Origin: Pontibacter oryzae
Lineage (GTDB): Bacteria; Bacteroidota; Bacteroidia; Cytophagales; Hymenobacteraceae
Direction of reading: 5' to 3'
Length of the DNA: 64,000 nucleotides
NCBI RefSeq assembly: GCF_003576375.1
Contig: NZ_QWGE01000007.1
Span: 1-64,000 of the forward strand
Part shown: one piece after another, positions 34,794 through 44,279 of the stretch
Position numbering within the stretch: the first letter of the stretch is position 1
Layout: the number at the start of each line of letters is the position of its first letter
Notes under the pieces: generated by a model
Databases searched by the model: none
What the model was told of the DNA's origin: nothing
Seen by the model: the letters and a program-made list of their open reading frames with translations, nothing else
Program-made: the position numbers and the translations under genes

Positions 34794-37775
34794 TTAAGCT
34801 AAGTTTCTAATTTTAGTCAGGTACGTTACGTTTGGCTGCGTGTTAAGCTCCTCTAGTACGTGGAAAGCACGCTCCCCATTCTGACGCGCAAGTGTCTTTG
34901 AAATACGGCTTTCCGGATCTTTCATGTCTCCGAAAACAATTGCTTCCGTAGGGCAAGACTGAGCACAAGCTGTAACAATTTCACCGTCCTTAGGTCTTCT
35001 GTTTTCACGCTTAGCTTCCAGTTTACCTAGCTGCACACGCTGCACACAGAAAGAGCACTTCTCCATAACACCTCTGCCACGCACTGTTACGTCTGGGTTA
35101 AGGACCATTTTACCTAAATCGCTATTCATTGCCTCGTTAAAGCCAAACTTATCGTTGTTGGCATAAGAGAACCAGTTAAAGCGACGTACTTTATAAGGGC
35201 AGTTGTTTGCGCAGTAACGTGTACCTACGCAGCGGTTGTATGCCATTTGGTTAATACCTTCAGAGCTGTGCATTGTAGCGGCTACCGGGCAAACCGTTTC
35301 GCATGGCGCGTGGTTACAGTGCTGGCAAAGCATTGGCTGGAAGATAACTGAAGGGTTTTCAGCCGGGTCTTCCATTGTAGCATAATCCTTTTCCTCATGT
35401 TCAACCGCGCTATAATATCTGTCGATACGCATCCAGTGCATTTCGCGGCGGTTCAGAACCTCCGCTTTACCTACTACCGGAATGTTGTTCTCCACATTAC
35501 AGCTCATGGTACAAGCCCCACAACCGATACATGAGTTCAGGTCGATTACCATTCCCCAATGGTGGTTCTTATACTCGTAGTCATCCCAAAGAGAGATAGT
35601 AGCAGGCTTAGCAGGGCCTTCATGCGTAGCCACCCTGATATACTCTGTTACATCCTTCGGGTTTTCTTTATACTTGGCCAATGTGCTCTCCTGCACCACC
35701 AGTCGATCCATGATCGTGTGGTGTGTCTGAGTTTGTGCAATTGGTGAAGTCGAGTTAGTTTTTTCCAGCGTTACCGGACCGGTGTATAGTACAGAGTTGT
35801 CTATTACTGTTGCAATTGGATAAGCATTTGCCCCCAAGCCTTGCGCTACCGGCATCGACTCTAGATTACGTCCGTAACCCATGGCAATTGCTACTGTACC
35901 ATTTGCTTGGCCAGGCTGTACTAAGGCAGGCAATTCAATGCTCTGACCATTAGCTAATGTAACTTTCAGCACATCACCCTGCACCACACTCATCTCTTCG
36001 GCCATTCTGCGTGGCATCGCTACGTAATTACCCCAAGTAGCTTTAGAGATTGGGTCTGGTAACTCTTGCAGCCACGGGTTTCCAGTCAAATCACCAGTAC
36101 CGATGCTAACTTTTTCGTAGATAACTGCTTCAATGGCGCTTGGCTTGATCGTCTTTACAGACGTAGAGGCCGGGGCCATGCTTTTTGCTGTTAGTAAAGT
36201 AGCGCCATTTTCCAGCACACCGTCATGCACAGCTTTCTCCCAGAATTTGTTGAAGTCTCCTCCTCCAGCTACTGATCTCCAGTTGTTGCGCATATACTCG
36301 TAGAAATCGCTATTGCTGCCATTCCATACTAGCAGGCTGTCCTGCATTTGGCGAGTTGTGAAAATTGGGCTGATCGCTGGCTGCGCTAAGCTCAAGAAGC
36401 CTTTCTTAGGCTCAAAGTCATTCCAAGATTCCAGGTAATGGTTATCTGGGGTAACGAACTCTACATTTGCAGCTGTCTCCTCTACTCTATCAGCAAAAGA
36501 AACTGTTAACCCAACTTTCTTCAGGCCGCTTACTACTTTGGCAGCAAGTGGGTGATTGTAAGCCGGGTTAGCATTGTAGAAGAACACAGCTCCAACAGAA
36601 CCTGCATTCATTTCGTTGATCAGACGGATCATATCCGCATCATTGCCCTGCTTCACATACATCGGAGCAGCGTCAATGGTATTGCCTTCAGCACCCAAAG
36701 CAGCATTGATAGCAGTTACCATTGCCTGAACACCAGGATCATTTGAACCAGAAACTACAAGGGCTCTACCTCTGTTTGCCTGTAAGTCCTTTACTGCTGC
36801 TGCAAGTACTTTGGAGTCAGCCATGGCACCAGTTGCAGTACCCTGGCCAGTGATAGCCTTATATAAAGCAGAAACAAGAGCTGCCTCTTCTGACGGTTTG
36901 ATAGGCACACGCACATCGGCGTTGGCACCTGTCAGTGAGTAGATTGTCTCAAACTGATAGTGGCGAGACATGCTCGGGCTATCAGCATCTACTTTTCTGT
37001 TTTTGATGTACTGCTTCGCAAATGGAACAGGGGCTAACCAAGTACCAAGGAAGTCCGCGTTGATGCTAACAATAGCATTTGCTTTGCTGAAGTCATACCC
37101 TGGTATTACGCCGCCGTTGGCTTGCAATAGCCCTGAGGCCGAGTTAGCATCGTATGTTACGTGCTCGAAGTTTGAGAAACGAGCACCAAATTCATTGATC
37201 AGTTTTTGTGTGGATGGGCTGATAATGGTAGAAGAAACAAATGCCACTTTACCGCTTACACTGGCAAGGCGAGACTTGATTTGCTTATCTACCTCCTCCC
37301 ACTTTGCTTCCTTGCCTTTAATAAGCGGGAAACGAAGACGATTGTTATCATAAAGTCCTAAAAGTGAACCTTGTGCACGTGGGCTAGTACCCATCGGCGT
37401 TAGCGATGAGCTAGGGTTCGGCTCTACTTTAATAGGGCGGCCCTCACGTGTTTTAACAAGAATACTATTGTAATCACCATTCTGGTAATAGGTAGAAGCA
37501 TACCAGTTTGCAACACCTGGCTCAACATCTACTGGCTTATTAAGGTAAGGGATAGCCTTACGCACTGGTGCCTCGCATGATGCCAGTGATACGGCAGCCA
37601 TACTAAACCCGAGAAGTTTCAGGAAATCGCGACGACGTGTCTTTCCGTTGGCCTCCCCTCCTTCTGCTTCATTAACCGGCAGGAATTCTGGAAACTCATT
37701 ATGAGCATTCTTTTCGAATTCCGGAGTGTTGTCCAACTCCTCAATTCCTTTCCAGTATTTTATTCTGTCTTGCAT
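34794..37775 (-). CDS. actB: Alternative complex III subunit ActB (molybdopterin-like and iron-sulfur)
   Basis: A 993-residue periplasmic subunit. A twin-arginine motif ([11 protein letters not shown], about 46-56) precedes a hydrophobic stretch ending LASC, a possible lipid anchor. Residues about 80-700 form a molybdopterin-oxidoreductase-like fold; in known ActB this part carries no molybdenum. The C-terminal part (about 740-970) has four cysteine clusters: [39 protein letters not shown] and CSFCVQRVQ with CAQSCPTEA. These fit three [4Fe-4S] and one [3Fe-4S] cluster, moving electrons from the ActC quinol site to the ActA haems. Export of such a large cofactor protein needs Tat machinery, not seen here. 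Confidence 0.96.
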   Translation of the reverse strand: MQDRIKYWKGIEELDNTPEFEKNAHNEFPEFLPVNEAEGGEANGKTRRRDFLKLLGFSMAAVSLASCEAPVRKAIPYLNKPVDVEPGVANWYASTYYQNGDYNSILVKTREGRPIKVEPNPSSSLTPMGTSPRAQGSLLGLYDNNRLRFPLIKGKEAKWEEVDKQIKSRLASVSGKVAFVSSTIISPSTQKLINEFGARFSNFEHVTYDANSASGLLQANGGVIPGYDFSKANAIVSINADFLGTWLAPVPFAKQYIKNRKVDADSPSMSRHYQFETIYSLTGANADVRVPIKPSEEAALVSALYKAITGQGTATGAMADSKVLAAAVKDLQANRGRALVVSGSNDPGVQAMVTAINAALGAEGNTIDAAPMYVKQGNDADMIRLINEMNAGSVGAVFFYNANPAYNHPLAAKVVSGLKKVGLTVSFADRVEETAANVEFVTPDNHYLESWNDFEPKKGFLSLAQPAISPIFTTRQMQDSLLVWNGSNSDFYEYMRNNWRSVAGGGDFNKFWEKAVHDGVLENGATLLTAKSMAPASTSVKTIKPSAIEAVIYEKVSIGTGDLTGNPWLQELPDPISKATWGNYVAMPRRMAEEMSVVQGDVLKVTLANGQSIELPALVQPGQANGTVAIAMGYGRNLESMPVAQGLGANAYPIATVIDNSVLYTGPVTLEKTNSTSPIAQTQTHHTIMDRLVVQESTLAKYKENPKDVTEYIRVATHEGPAKPATISLWDDYEYKNHHWGMVIDLNSCIGCGACTMSCNVENNIPVVGKAEVLNRREMHWMRIDRYYSAVEHEEKDYATMEDPAENPSVIFQPMLCQHCNHAPCETVCPVAATMHSSEGINQMAYNRCVGTRYCANNCPYKVRRFNWFSYANNDKFGFNEAMNSDLGKMVLNPDVTVRGRGVMEKCSFCVQRVQLGKLEAKRENRRPKDGEIVTACAQSCPTEAIVFGDMKDPESRISKTLARQNGERAFHVLEELNTQPNVTYLTKIRNLA

Positions 37776-37819
37776 ATTATATCTAGAAAACTCGAATACT
37801 TAATTGAAATCGATAATAA

Positions 37820-39139
37820 TTAATAGTGACACTTAGAACACTCAGTACCACCATTAGAAGACACTGTAAAGGCTCCTTTGGAAGACTCTTCATGAAGTTC
37901 AACCAGCTTGTCGTAGTAAGCATTGCCTTCAGTATTTAGAGGCGTCTCACGGTGACAGTCGATACACCAGCCCATTGTTAGTGGAGAGTATTGGTACACT
38001 ACATCCATTTCCTGGATCGGACCGTGGCAAGTCTGGCACTCAATACCACCAACCTGCGTGTGCTGCGAGTGGTTAAAGTATGCCAGGTCAGGCAAGTTGT
38101 GGATACGAACCCACTCAATCGGCCTGTTGCGCTCAATGGCTCTGTAGATTTTCTGGATTTCAGGAGATTCTGTTTTGATCTGGCTATGGCAGTTCATACA
38201 GATATTTGCAGAAGGAATACTAGCACTCTTACTCTTATAAACAGTTGAGTGGCAGTAATTACAGTTGATTTGATGCTCACCAGCATGCAGTTTGTGCGAG
38301 AACGCGATTGGCTGCTTAGGCTCATACCCTTGCTGTATACCAATACCCATCACCTTATCCAGCGTCAGGTCCAGCACAACTACAACAAATATTAACACTA
38401 CCAGTGTGCGAACAGCCTTAGACTTGTAGATCTTAGAGAAATCGAAGCGCTGGTTAACAACCTCAGCATCGTACTCGTTAAGCGTGCGATTCTTATTCAG
38501 GTAGTTTCTCAGCAACGAGGTGATCAGCAACAAGGTAACTACCAACACGATCAGCACCACGATCAGCACCACCAGAACAATGTCCAGGTAACCACCAACA
38601 GCACCGATAGCGTCTGTACCAACATTCTCCCCGGCAGTTGCACCTTCTGGTCCTTCCGTTGGAGCAGAAACTACGCCCTGACCTGATTCGATGTAAGCCA
38701 AAATGGATTTAACCTCGTCATCAGAGAAAGCGAAAGACGGCATCGCCTGCTTGCTATACTCCTCATAGACAGCAATCGCTTCAGCGTCACCAGCCTGAAT
38801 CAGCGACTGCGAGTTTTTGATCCATTTAATCAGCCATGCTTCGCTGTGTCTACCGTTAACGCCTTGTAGACCGGGGCCCACAATCACATCACTGCCGGCA
38901 GAGTGGCAAACAGCACAGTTGTTTTTAAACAGGGCTTCTCCAGCCGAAATTACCGCTGGGTCTCCTCCAGACACTTCTGCGCCTTCAGTTGCTCCAGGCG
39001 TCACTCCTTTAGTTGCAATATCTGCCTGCTCACTGGCTTCTTGGGCTAACGCACCAAATGAAACCACGAGGGCAAACAAGAAGGTGTAAAGGACTTTAAT
39101 TTTAGATTTAAGTATACAGCCAATCATAGCCAAGATCAC
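37820..39139 (-). CDS. actA: Alternative complex III subunit ActA (multihaem cytochrome c)
   Basis: A 439-residue multihaem cytochrome. It begins with a signal-like helix, then a class I cytochrome c domain with CAVCH at 75-79 and axial Met in YSKQAMPSF. A linker and membrane helix (about 180-210) and a second helix (about 242-262) follow. The C-terminal half has five CxxCH motifs: CNYCH, CMNCH, CQTCH, CIDCH and CSKCH. The last ends one residue before the stop. The pentahaem part is the standard ActA core; the extra N-terminal monohaem domain makes six haems in one chain. Start at 39139 or four codons later. First gene of the respiratory operon, about 35 bases behind its promoter. Confidence 0.93.
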   Translation of the reverse strand: MILAMIGCILKSKIKVLYTFLFALVVSFGALAQEASEQADIATKGVTPGATEGAEVSGGDPAVISAGEALFKNNCAVCHSAGSDVIVGPGLQGVNGRHSEAWLIKWIKNSQSLIQAGDAEAIAVYEEYSKQAMPSFAFSDDEVKSILAYIESGQGVVSAPTEGPEGATAGENVGTDAIGAVGGYLDIVLVVLIVVLIVLVVTLLLITSLLRNYLNKNRTLNEYDAEVVNQRFDFSKIYKSKAVRTLVVLIFVVVVLDLTLDKVMGIGIQQGYEPKQPIAFSHKLHAGEHQINCNYCHSTVYKSKSASIPSANICMNCHSQIKTESPEIQKIYRAIERNRPIEWVRIHNLPDLAYFNHSQHTQVGGIECQTCHGPIQEMDVVYQYSPLTMGWCIDCHRETPLNTEGNAYYDKLVELHEESSKGAFTVSSNGGTECSKCHY

Positions 39140-39179
39140 TTGTGTGTGTTTAGTATATGGTGAATTTACTTTACGGCCA

Positions 39180-39210
39180 CAAATCTACTATGCGAATTCC
39201 ATTAATCAAA
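39180..39210 (-). promoter_or_regulatory. Promoter of the act-cta respiratory operon
   Basis: On the minus strand TTTG (CAAA at 39207-39210) is followed by 19 bases and TAGATTTG (39180-39187), an essentially ideal Bacteroidota promoter. The predicted start near 39174 gives a 35-base leader to actA. No second promoter of this quality was noticed inside the operon. Confidence 0.75.
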
Positions 39211-39582
39211 TAGAATAAGTTTATTATTTGGACCTGATGGCACGATCGCTCGCCCCTACCCCTGTCGTCTACTAAAATCTTGTCTCTGACGATTTTTAAG
39301 GCTTTTTATTTAAATTCATTCTAAATAAAAGTTGCTGTAATAGGCCAGTTTGCTCATTGGTAAAACCCTAAAAACAGACAATATATTCCTATTTTGTTTT
39401 TGCACTTATTTGATGGTGAATCTTATACTACCCGCGAAGGAGATGCACTTATATAAATACATTTTTACTCTGTTTAAAAATCTTTCTCTTCGATTATACC
39501 TTTATACAGTGCTGCTATTGTATACACAGAAATTGAATGTAAAAGTACAGGAGGCTTGCGATAGTTAAAAGTAGACACACTC
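39211..39582. other. Divergent intergenic region between actA and rpsF
   Basis: No coding sequence is supported. This is the middle of a 544-base gap between two divergently transcribed, highly expressed operons. It is AT-rich with several homopolymer runs. No convincing inverted repeats or RNA elements were recognised. A second -7-like word TATATTTG (39583-39590, plus) lies at its right edge, without a matching TTG at the correct spacing. Confidence 0.5.
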
Positions 39583-39621
39583 TATATTTGCTTCCTTTTA
39601 CAATTTTATACTTTGTAGCGC

Positions 39622-39652
39622 TTGTTAAATAAAAATAAGAGAATTACCTTTG
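39622..39652 (+). promoter_or_regulatory. Promoter of rpsF-rpsR-rplI
   Basis: TTG (39622-39624), 20 bases, TACCTTTG (39645-39652), matching the Bacteroidota consensus. Predicted start near 39659 leaves about a 25-base leader before rpsF. Confidence 0.75.
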
Positions 39653-39683
39653 CAGGCTAAAATTATAACCATAAATCGAACCG

Positions 39684-40052
39684 ATGGAATTGAGAAATTA
39701 CGAAACTGTCTTCATCCTGACTCCTCTGTTGAACGAGGCGCAGATGCAAGAAACGGTCGAGAAGTTCAGAGAGGTGCTTAAGGAAAATGGCGCCGAGATT
39801 ATCCACGAAGAAAACTGGGGTCTTCGCAAATTGGCTTACCCGATCCAGAAGAAGTCTACAGGTTTCTATCACCTGGTTGAGTTCAAAGCTCCAGGTAACG
39901 TTGTAGACGCTCTTGAACTGGCTTATCGCCGTGATGAAAAAGTAGTGCGTTTCTTAACTACTGCCCTTGATAAGCACGCTGTGGCTTACAACGAGCGTAG
40001 AAGAAATGGCGAGTTCAAATCACAAGCTAAAAAAGAGGAGGTTAAAGGATAA
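39684..40052 (+). CDS. rpsF: 30S ribosomal protein bS6
   Basis: Small-subunit protein that binds 16S rRNA together with bS18. The 122 residues fit the family. Typical elements are [13 protein letters not shown] at the N-terminus, [24 protein letters not shown] (about 45-68) and [15 protein letters not shown]. The Lys-rich tail is usual. First of three ribosomal genes; its stop overlaps the rpsR start by one base (TAATG). Codon use is that of a highly expressed gene and the AAGTATA word is absent. Confidence 0.97.
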   Translation: MELRNYETVFILTPLLNEAQMQETVEKFREVLKENGAEIIHEENWGLRKLAYPIQKKSTGFYHLVEFKAPGNVVDALELAYRRDEKVVRFLTTALDKHAVAYNERRRNGEFKSQAKKEEVKG

Positions 40053-40303
40053 TGAGCTTAGTTAACGAAAGAGTACACAAACAAGAAAACCGTCAGAAAT
40101 ACTGCCGTTTCAAGAAGAGCGGTATCAAGTATATCGACTATAAAGATGGTAACTTCCTGCTGAAGTTCGTGAACGAGCAGGGTAAGATCCTTCCAAGAAG
40201 ACTTACAGGCACCAGCCTAAAGTTCCAGCGTAAAGTGTCTCAGGCGGTTGCCAGAGCAAGACACCTTGCTATTTTACCTTATGTTACAGATTCTTTAAAA
40301 TAA
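40052..40303 (+). CDS. rpsR: 30S ribosomal protein bS18
   Basis: Small-subunit protein of 83 residues that forms a heterodimer with bS6 on the platform. [23 protein letters not shown] (in part) and the basic [34 protein letters not shown] core (about 41-75) are the family signature. Coupled to rpsF by a one-base overlap; rplI starts 12 bases after its stop with a GGAG ribosome site in the gap. Confidence 0.97.
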   Translation: MSLVNERVHKQENRQKYCRFKKSGIKYIDYKDGNFLLKFVNEQGKILPRRLTGTSLKFQRKVSQAVARARHLAILPYVTDSLK

Positions 40304-40315
40304 GGAGAGCACACG

Positions 40316-40759
40316 ATGGAAGTAATACTTAAAGATGACGTAAAATTCCTGGGCTACAAAAACGATATCGTTGAGGTAAAGCCAGGTTATGGCCGTAACT
40401 ACCTGATCCCACAAGGACTAGCTGTTTTGGCTGACAAGTCTAACAAGAAAATCGTAGCTGAGAACATCCGTCAGGCTGCTCACAAAGCTGAGAAAATTAA
40501 GAACGATGCACAGGAGCTGGCTAACAGCATCGGTGATATCACGCTTGAGCTTCCGGCTAAAGTTGGTGAGACTGGCAAGATCTTCGGTTCAGTTACTACA
40601 CTGCAGCTTTCTGAGGCCCTTAAGGCTAAAGGATACGATGTAGACCGTAAGCGCATCACTTTCGACCAGGATGTGAAAACAGCCGGCGAATACACTGCTA
40701 CGCTGAACCTGCACAAAGAAGTGAAGCACCAGATCAACTTCAACGTTGTTGGTGAATAA
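40316..40759 (+). CDS. rplI: 50S ribosomal protein bL9
   Basis: Large-subunit protein of 147 residues at the base of the L1 stalk. The N-terminal domain has MEVILKDDVKFLGYKNDIVEVKPGYGRNYLIP, the family signature (Gly-rich turn and rRNA-binding residues). A long connecting helix (about 44-75) and C-terminal domain (GKIFGSVTTLQLSEAL) follow. Closes the ribosomal operon; followed by a terminator. Confidence 0.97.
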   Translation: MEVILKDDVKFLGYKNDIVEVKPGYGRNYLIPQGLAVLADKSNKKIVAENIRQAAHKAEKIKNDAQELANSIGDITLELPAKVGETGKIFGSVTTLQLSEALKAKGYDVDRKRITFDQDVKTAGEYTATLNLHKEVKHQINFNVVGE

Positions 40760-40780
40760 GCATTCCGAGAAGACTACTAC

Positions 40781-40817
40781 AAGCGTCCTGCCGTTACTGG
40801 CAGGACGCTTTTTTTTA
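40781..40817 (+). terminator. Terminator after rplI
   Basis: AAGCGTCCTGCC (40781-40792) and GGCAGGACGCTT (about 40799-40810) form a perfect 12-bp stem with a 6-base loop, followed by a run of eight T. Confidence 0.95.
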
Positions 40818-40859
40818 TCCATACTTCACGTATAATCAAAAAACCAGGCCGTTAATCTT

Positions 40860-41840
40860 ATGTTCCGCACAGAAGTTCAGGTTTCGAAATCAGACTTAAA
40901 CCTTATGCTGCAGCACCAGGTGCTGACAATGGGCTCCTGCTTTGCCGAGGTAATTGGCAGCAAGCTGCAGCAGCACAAAGTAAATGCGCTGGTAAACCCG
41001 TTCGGTACCATCTTTAACCCGGTATCGGTTTGCCTGCTGTTGAAAGCTGCTTCGGGCAAGCCCTATAATTTCGAGAACAATCTGGTGCAGCATAACGGCA
41101 TTTGGTACGCCTACGACCTACACTCCTCCCTGTCGAGCCCGGACAAAGAGGAGTTGCTGCACATGATTCAGGAGCGCATGCAGCAAACCAGCGAACAACT
41201 GCAACAGGCCTCTTTACTGATCATTACGCTTGGCACGGCTGTGGCGTACCGCCTGGCTCAGAGCGGGAAGGTGGTAGCCAACTGCCACAAGCTGCCGGCC
41301 AAACAGTTTAGCAGGGTTTTATTGAGCACTGAGGAAGCCAGGCTAGCCTTTGAGGATATGTATGGCTTGCTGAAACTGATCAACCCCGACCTCAAGATAC
41401 TCCTAACGGTAAGCCCGGTGCGCCATATCAAAGAAACCATCCCGATGAACAGCGTGAGCAAAGCCACCTTACGCGTGCTGTGCCACCAGTTGGAGGAAGC
41501 GCATGCCGATGTTTTATACTTCCCGGCGTATGAGATTATGATGGACGACCTCCGCGATTACCGCTTCTACAAGGAGGACATGCTGCACCCAACCGCCGTG
41601 GCAGAAGATTACATCTGGCAGAAATTTGTGGATGCATACTATGCGCCTGAGTTCAGGCAGTTCATGGGCCAATGGCAAAAAATACAGAAAGCAGCAGCGC
41701 ACAAGCCATTTCACCCTGGTTCCGAGGCGCATCAGGCCTTTTTAAGAAGCACCCTGGAGCAGCTCCAAACGCTGCAGCAAAAGTATACTTTCAACGCAGA
41801 GCCCGAGATGCAACTGCTACTAGCGCAACTGACTAAGTAA
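40860..41840 (+). CDS. GSCFA-domain protein (SGNH-hydrolase-like)
   Basis: A 326-residue cytoplasmic-looking protein with the GSCFA family motif (TMGSCFAEVIG, about 23-33) for which the family is named. It belongs to the SGNH/GDSL esterase clan. The LITLGTAVAYR block (about 119-129), TVSPVRHI (around 190) and the late DMLHPTAVAEDYIW motif, which supplies the catalytic Asp/His, support a hydrolase fold. Substrate is unknown. Starts directly after the rplI terminator; no neighbour hints at a pathway. Confidence 0.85.
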   Translation: MFRTEVQVSKSDLNLMLQHQVLTMGSCFAEVIGSKLQQHKVNALVNPFGTIFNPVSVCLLLKAASGKPYNFENNLVQHNGIWYAYDLHSSLSSPDKEELLHMIQERMQQTSEQLQQASLLIITLGTAVAYRLAQSGKVVANCHKLPAKQFSRVLLSTEEARLAFEDMYGLLKLINPDLKILLTVSPVRHIKETIPMNSVSKATLRVLCHQLEEAHADVLYFPAYEIMMDDLRDYRFYKEDMLHPTAVAEDYIWQKFVDAYYAPEFRQFMGQWQKIQKAAAHKPFHPGSEAHQAFLRSTLEQLQTLQQKYTFNAEPEMQLLLAQLTK

Positions 41841-42071
41841 TACAATTTCTGCCCGACACTTTATCACCGGGAGTGCAGCTAGCAATAAGCCGCGCTAACA
41901 GGTTTAAACCAGATGTTATACTTGTAGCTGAGCCAGAAAGCATACTTCTGCAGTGCGTATGCCTATAATTTGCACTAAATAGCTTTCGTTTAGAATATTT
42001 CTTTCGTACATAAAAAGTATACTTAAAGCAGAAGCACTTTCCGGAGTGCGCTTTACAGAACTACTAGAACT

Positions 42072-44135
42072 ATGGCAAAAGAAATACAACCCAACAGACT
42101 TATAAAAGAGAGTAGCCCCTACTTACTGCAGCACGCCTATAACCCTGTGGATTGGTACCCCTGGGGGCATGAAGCCCTGCAAAAAGCCAGGCAGGAAGAC
42201 AAACCCATTATTGTAAGTATAGGCTATGCCGCCTGCCACTGGTGCCACGTTATGGAGCATCAGTCTTTTGAGAACCATAAGATCGCGGAGGTCATGAACA
42301 AGCATTTTGTGTGCATCAAAGTTGACCGCGAGGAACGCCCCGATGTAGACGCTGTGTACATGGATGCCCTTCAGGCAATGGGGCTGCAAGGTGGCTGGCC
42401 ACTTAACGTTATACTTACCCCGGAGGCAAAACCTTTTTACGGCGGCACATACTTTCCGCCGCAGCAATGGGTAAGCCTGCTGGCAAATGTGGCCGAGGCT
42501 TACGAGAAAAACCGCAAGGAACTGGATACCTCCGCAGAGCAGTTTGCCCAGCACCTGAACCGCAGCGAACTGGAGTCATACGGCCTGAAACCCGACGAGC
42601 TCAGTTTGCGCGAAGAGGACTTCAGGTTGATGTTTTACAACTTCAGCACACGCTTTGACAAGCAGCACGGCGGCCTTGCTCCGGCTCCGAAATTCCCGAT
42701 GCCCACCGATTGGCTTTTTCTGCTCCGTTACCACCACCACACACAAGACGAGCAGGCCCTGGAACACCTGAAGCGCACCTTGCAGGAAATGGCTTTCGGC
42801 GGATTATACGACCAGGTTGGTGGCGGTTTTGCACGCTACTCTGTGGATGCCGAGTGGCTGGTGCCGCATTTCGAGAAAATGCTTTACGACAATGCCCAGC
42901 TGATCACGCTTTACGCTGAAGCATACCAGGCTACACGTGAAACGTTGTACCATGACGTAGTTTACGAAACGATCGGGTTTGTAGAGCGCGAGTTGATGAG
43001 CACCGAAGGCAGTTTTTACTCTTCCCTGGATGCCGACAGCGAGGGCGAGGAGGGTAGGTTTTATACGTTCACCAAGGATGAGTTGCATGAGATCTTAGGG
43101 TCTGAGGAGCCGCTTTTCTCGAAGTATTACCACGCCACGGCCGCCGGTAACTTTGAGCATGGCCGCAATATACTTCACCGGCGCATTTCTGATGAAAGGT
43201 TTGCCAAGGAAAACGAGCTGGAGCTGGACGTGCTGCAGGACATGGTGCAAACCTGGAAAGAGCAGCTCATGGACGTGCGCGCCAAACGCATCCGCCCTGG
43301 TCTGGACGACAAGATACTCACCTCCTGGAATGCCCTAATGTTAAAAGCGCTGGCCGATGCATACTATGTTTTCGGCAACAAACACTTTGTGGACCTGGCA
43401 CTGCAAAACGCACACTTTATACTTGATAAGCTGAAAAAAAGCGACAAGCTTTATCATAACTATAAAAAAGGTCACGCCACGATTGACGGCTTTCTAGAAG
43501 ATTATGCCTTGCTGATACGGGCTTTCCTGCGCCTTTACGAGGTAACTTTCGATGAGCAGTGGCTACAGGAGGCCAAAGACCTGGCAGATTATACCTTGCA
43601 AAACTTCTTTGACAAGGCAGAGGGCATGTTCTTCTTTACAGATAAGAGTGCCGAGAAACTCATCGCCCGCAAAAAGGAAATCTTTGATAACGTTATCCCG
43701 TCCTCCAATTCTGTTATGGCCACCAACCTGCACTACCTGGGTTTATACTTTGATGAGGCGCGGTACACGGAGTTATCAGACAGCATGCTGGCGCGTATGA
43801 AAGAATTGGTTATCAAAGAGCCAACCCACCTGAGTAATTGGGCCTGCCTTTTCTTCTTAAAGCTGACGCCTACGGCTGAGGTGGCTATTGTCGGCGCCAA
43901 AGCTCCGGAAATGCGTGCCGAGCTTAGCTCGTTTTACCTGCCCAACACCTTACTAACCGGAAGTATAAACGAAGGCAGCAAAGTGCCGCTTCTGCAAGAC
44001 CGGACTTCCATCAATAAAAAGACCACGGTGTATGTTTGCTATAACAAGGCCTGCCAGCTGCCCGTGCATACTGCTGCAGAGGCACTGGAGCAACTACAGG
44101 GCAGGCAGCAGCCATCCAAGTTTCCGTCGCTGTAA
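42072..44135 (+). CDS. Thioredoxin-domain protein of the YyaL/SSP411 family
   Basis: A 687-residue protein. The N-terminal DUF255 thioredoxin-like domain (about 5-165) has the motif ACHWCH (Cys55-Cys58), the family opening [15 protein letters not shown] and the [14 protein letters not shown] stretch. A long alpha/alpha-barrel-like region follows, resembling N-acylglucosamine epimerase/cellobiose-epimerase folds ([34 protein letters not shown]). No signal peptide is seen. The family is widespread from bacteria to mammals; its reaction is not established. Expressed alone: 231 bases of upstream DNA, including a full AAGTATACTT palindrome at 42015, and a terminator after the stop. Confidence 0.9.
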   Translation: MAKEIQPNRLIKESSPYLLQHAYNPVDWYPWGHEALQKARQEDKPIIVSIGYAACHWCHVMEHQSFENHKIAEVMNKHFVCIKVDREERPDVDAVYMDALQAMGLQGGWPLNVILTPEAKPFYGGTYFPPQQWVSLLANVAEAYEKNRKELDTSAEQFAQHLNRSELESYGLKPDELSLREEDFRLMFYNFSTRFDKQHGGLAPAPKFPMPTDWLFLLRYHHHTQDEQALEHLKRTLQEMAFGGLYDQVGGGFARYSVDAEWLVPHFEKMLYDNAQLITLYAEAYQATRETLYHDVVYETIGFVERELMSTEGSFYSSLDADSEGEEGRFYTFTKDELHEILGSEEPLFSKYYHATAAGNFEHGRNILHRRISDERFAKENELELDVLQDMVQTWKEQLMDVRAKRIRPGLDDKILTSWNALMLKALADAYYVFGNKHFVDLALQNAHFILDKLKKSDKLYHNYKKGHATIDGFLEDYALLIRAFLRLYEVTFDEQWLQEAKDLADYTLQNFFDKAEGMFFFTDKSAEKLIARKKEIFDNVIPSSNSVMATNLHYLGLYFDEARYTELSDSMLARMKELVIKEPTHLSNWACLFFLKLTPTAEVAIVGAKAPEMRAELSSFYLPNTLLTGSINEGSKVPLLQDRTSINKKTTVYVCYNKACQLPVHTAAEALEQLQGRQQPSKFPSL

Positions 44136-44160
44136 CCAACGCAGCCCAAATTAGGCACCG

Positions 44161-44202
44161 CAAGCCGCTCAGCTACTCTCGCTGAGCGGCTTGTGTTATT
44201 TT
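44161..44202 (+). terminator. Terminator after the YyaL-family gene
   Basis: CAAGCCGCTCAGC (44161-44173) and GCTGAGCGGCTTG (44181-44193) form a perfect 13-bp stem with a 7-base loop, followed by TGTTATTTT. Confidence 0.85.
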
Positions 44203-44279
44203 AGCCGTGCAACACTGTTTCTAGAGAGCGCTTAAATCCTTACCTTAGAGGCTGAACTAATCTTACACCTTTATTACCC

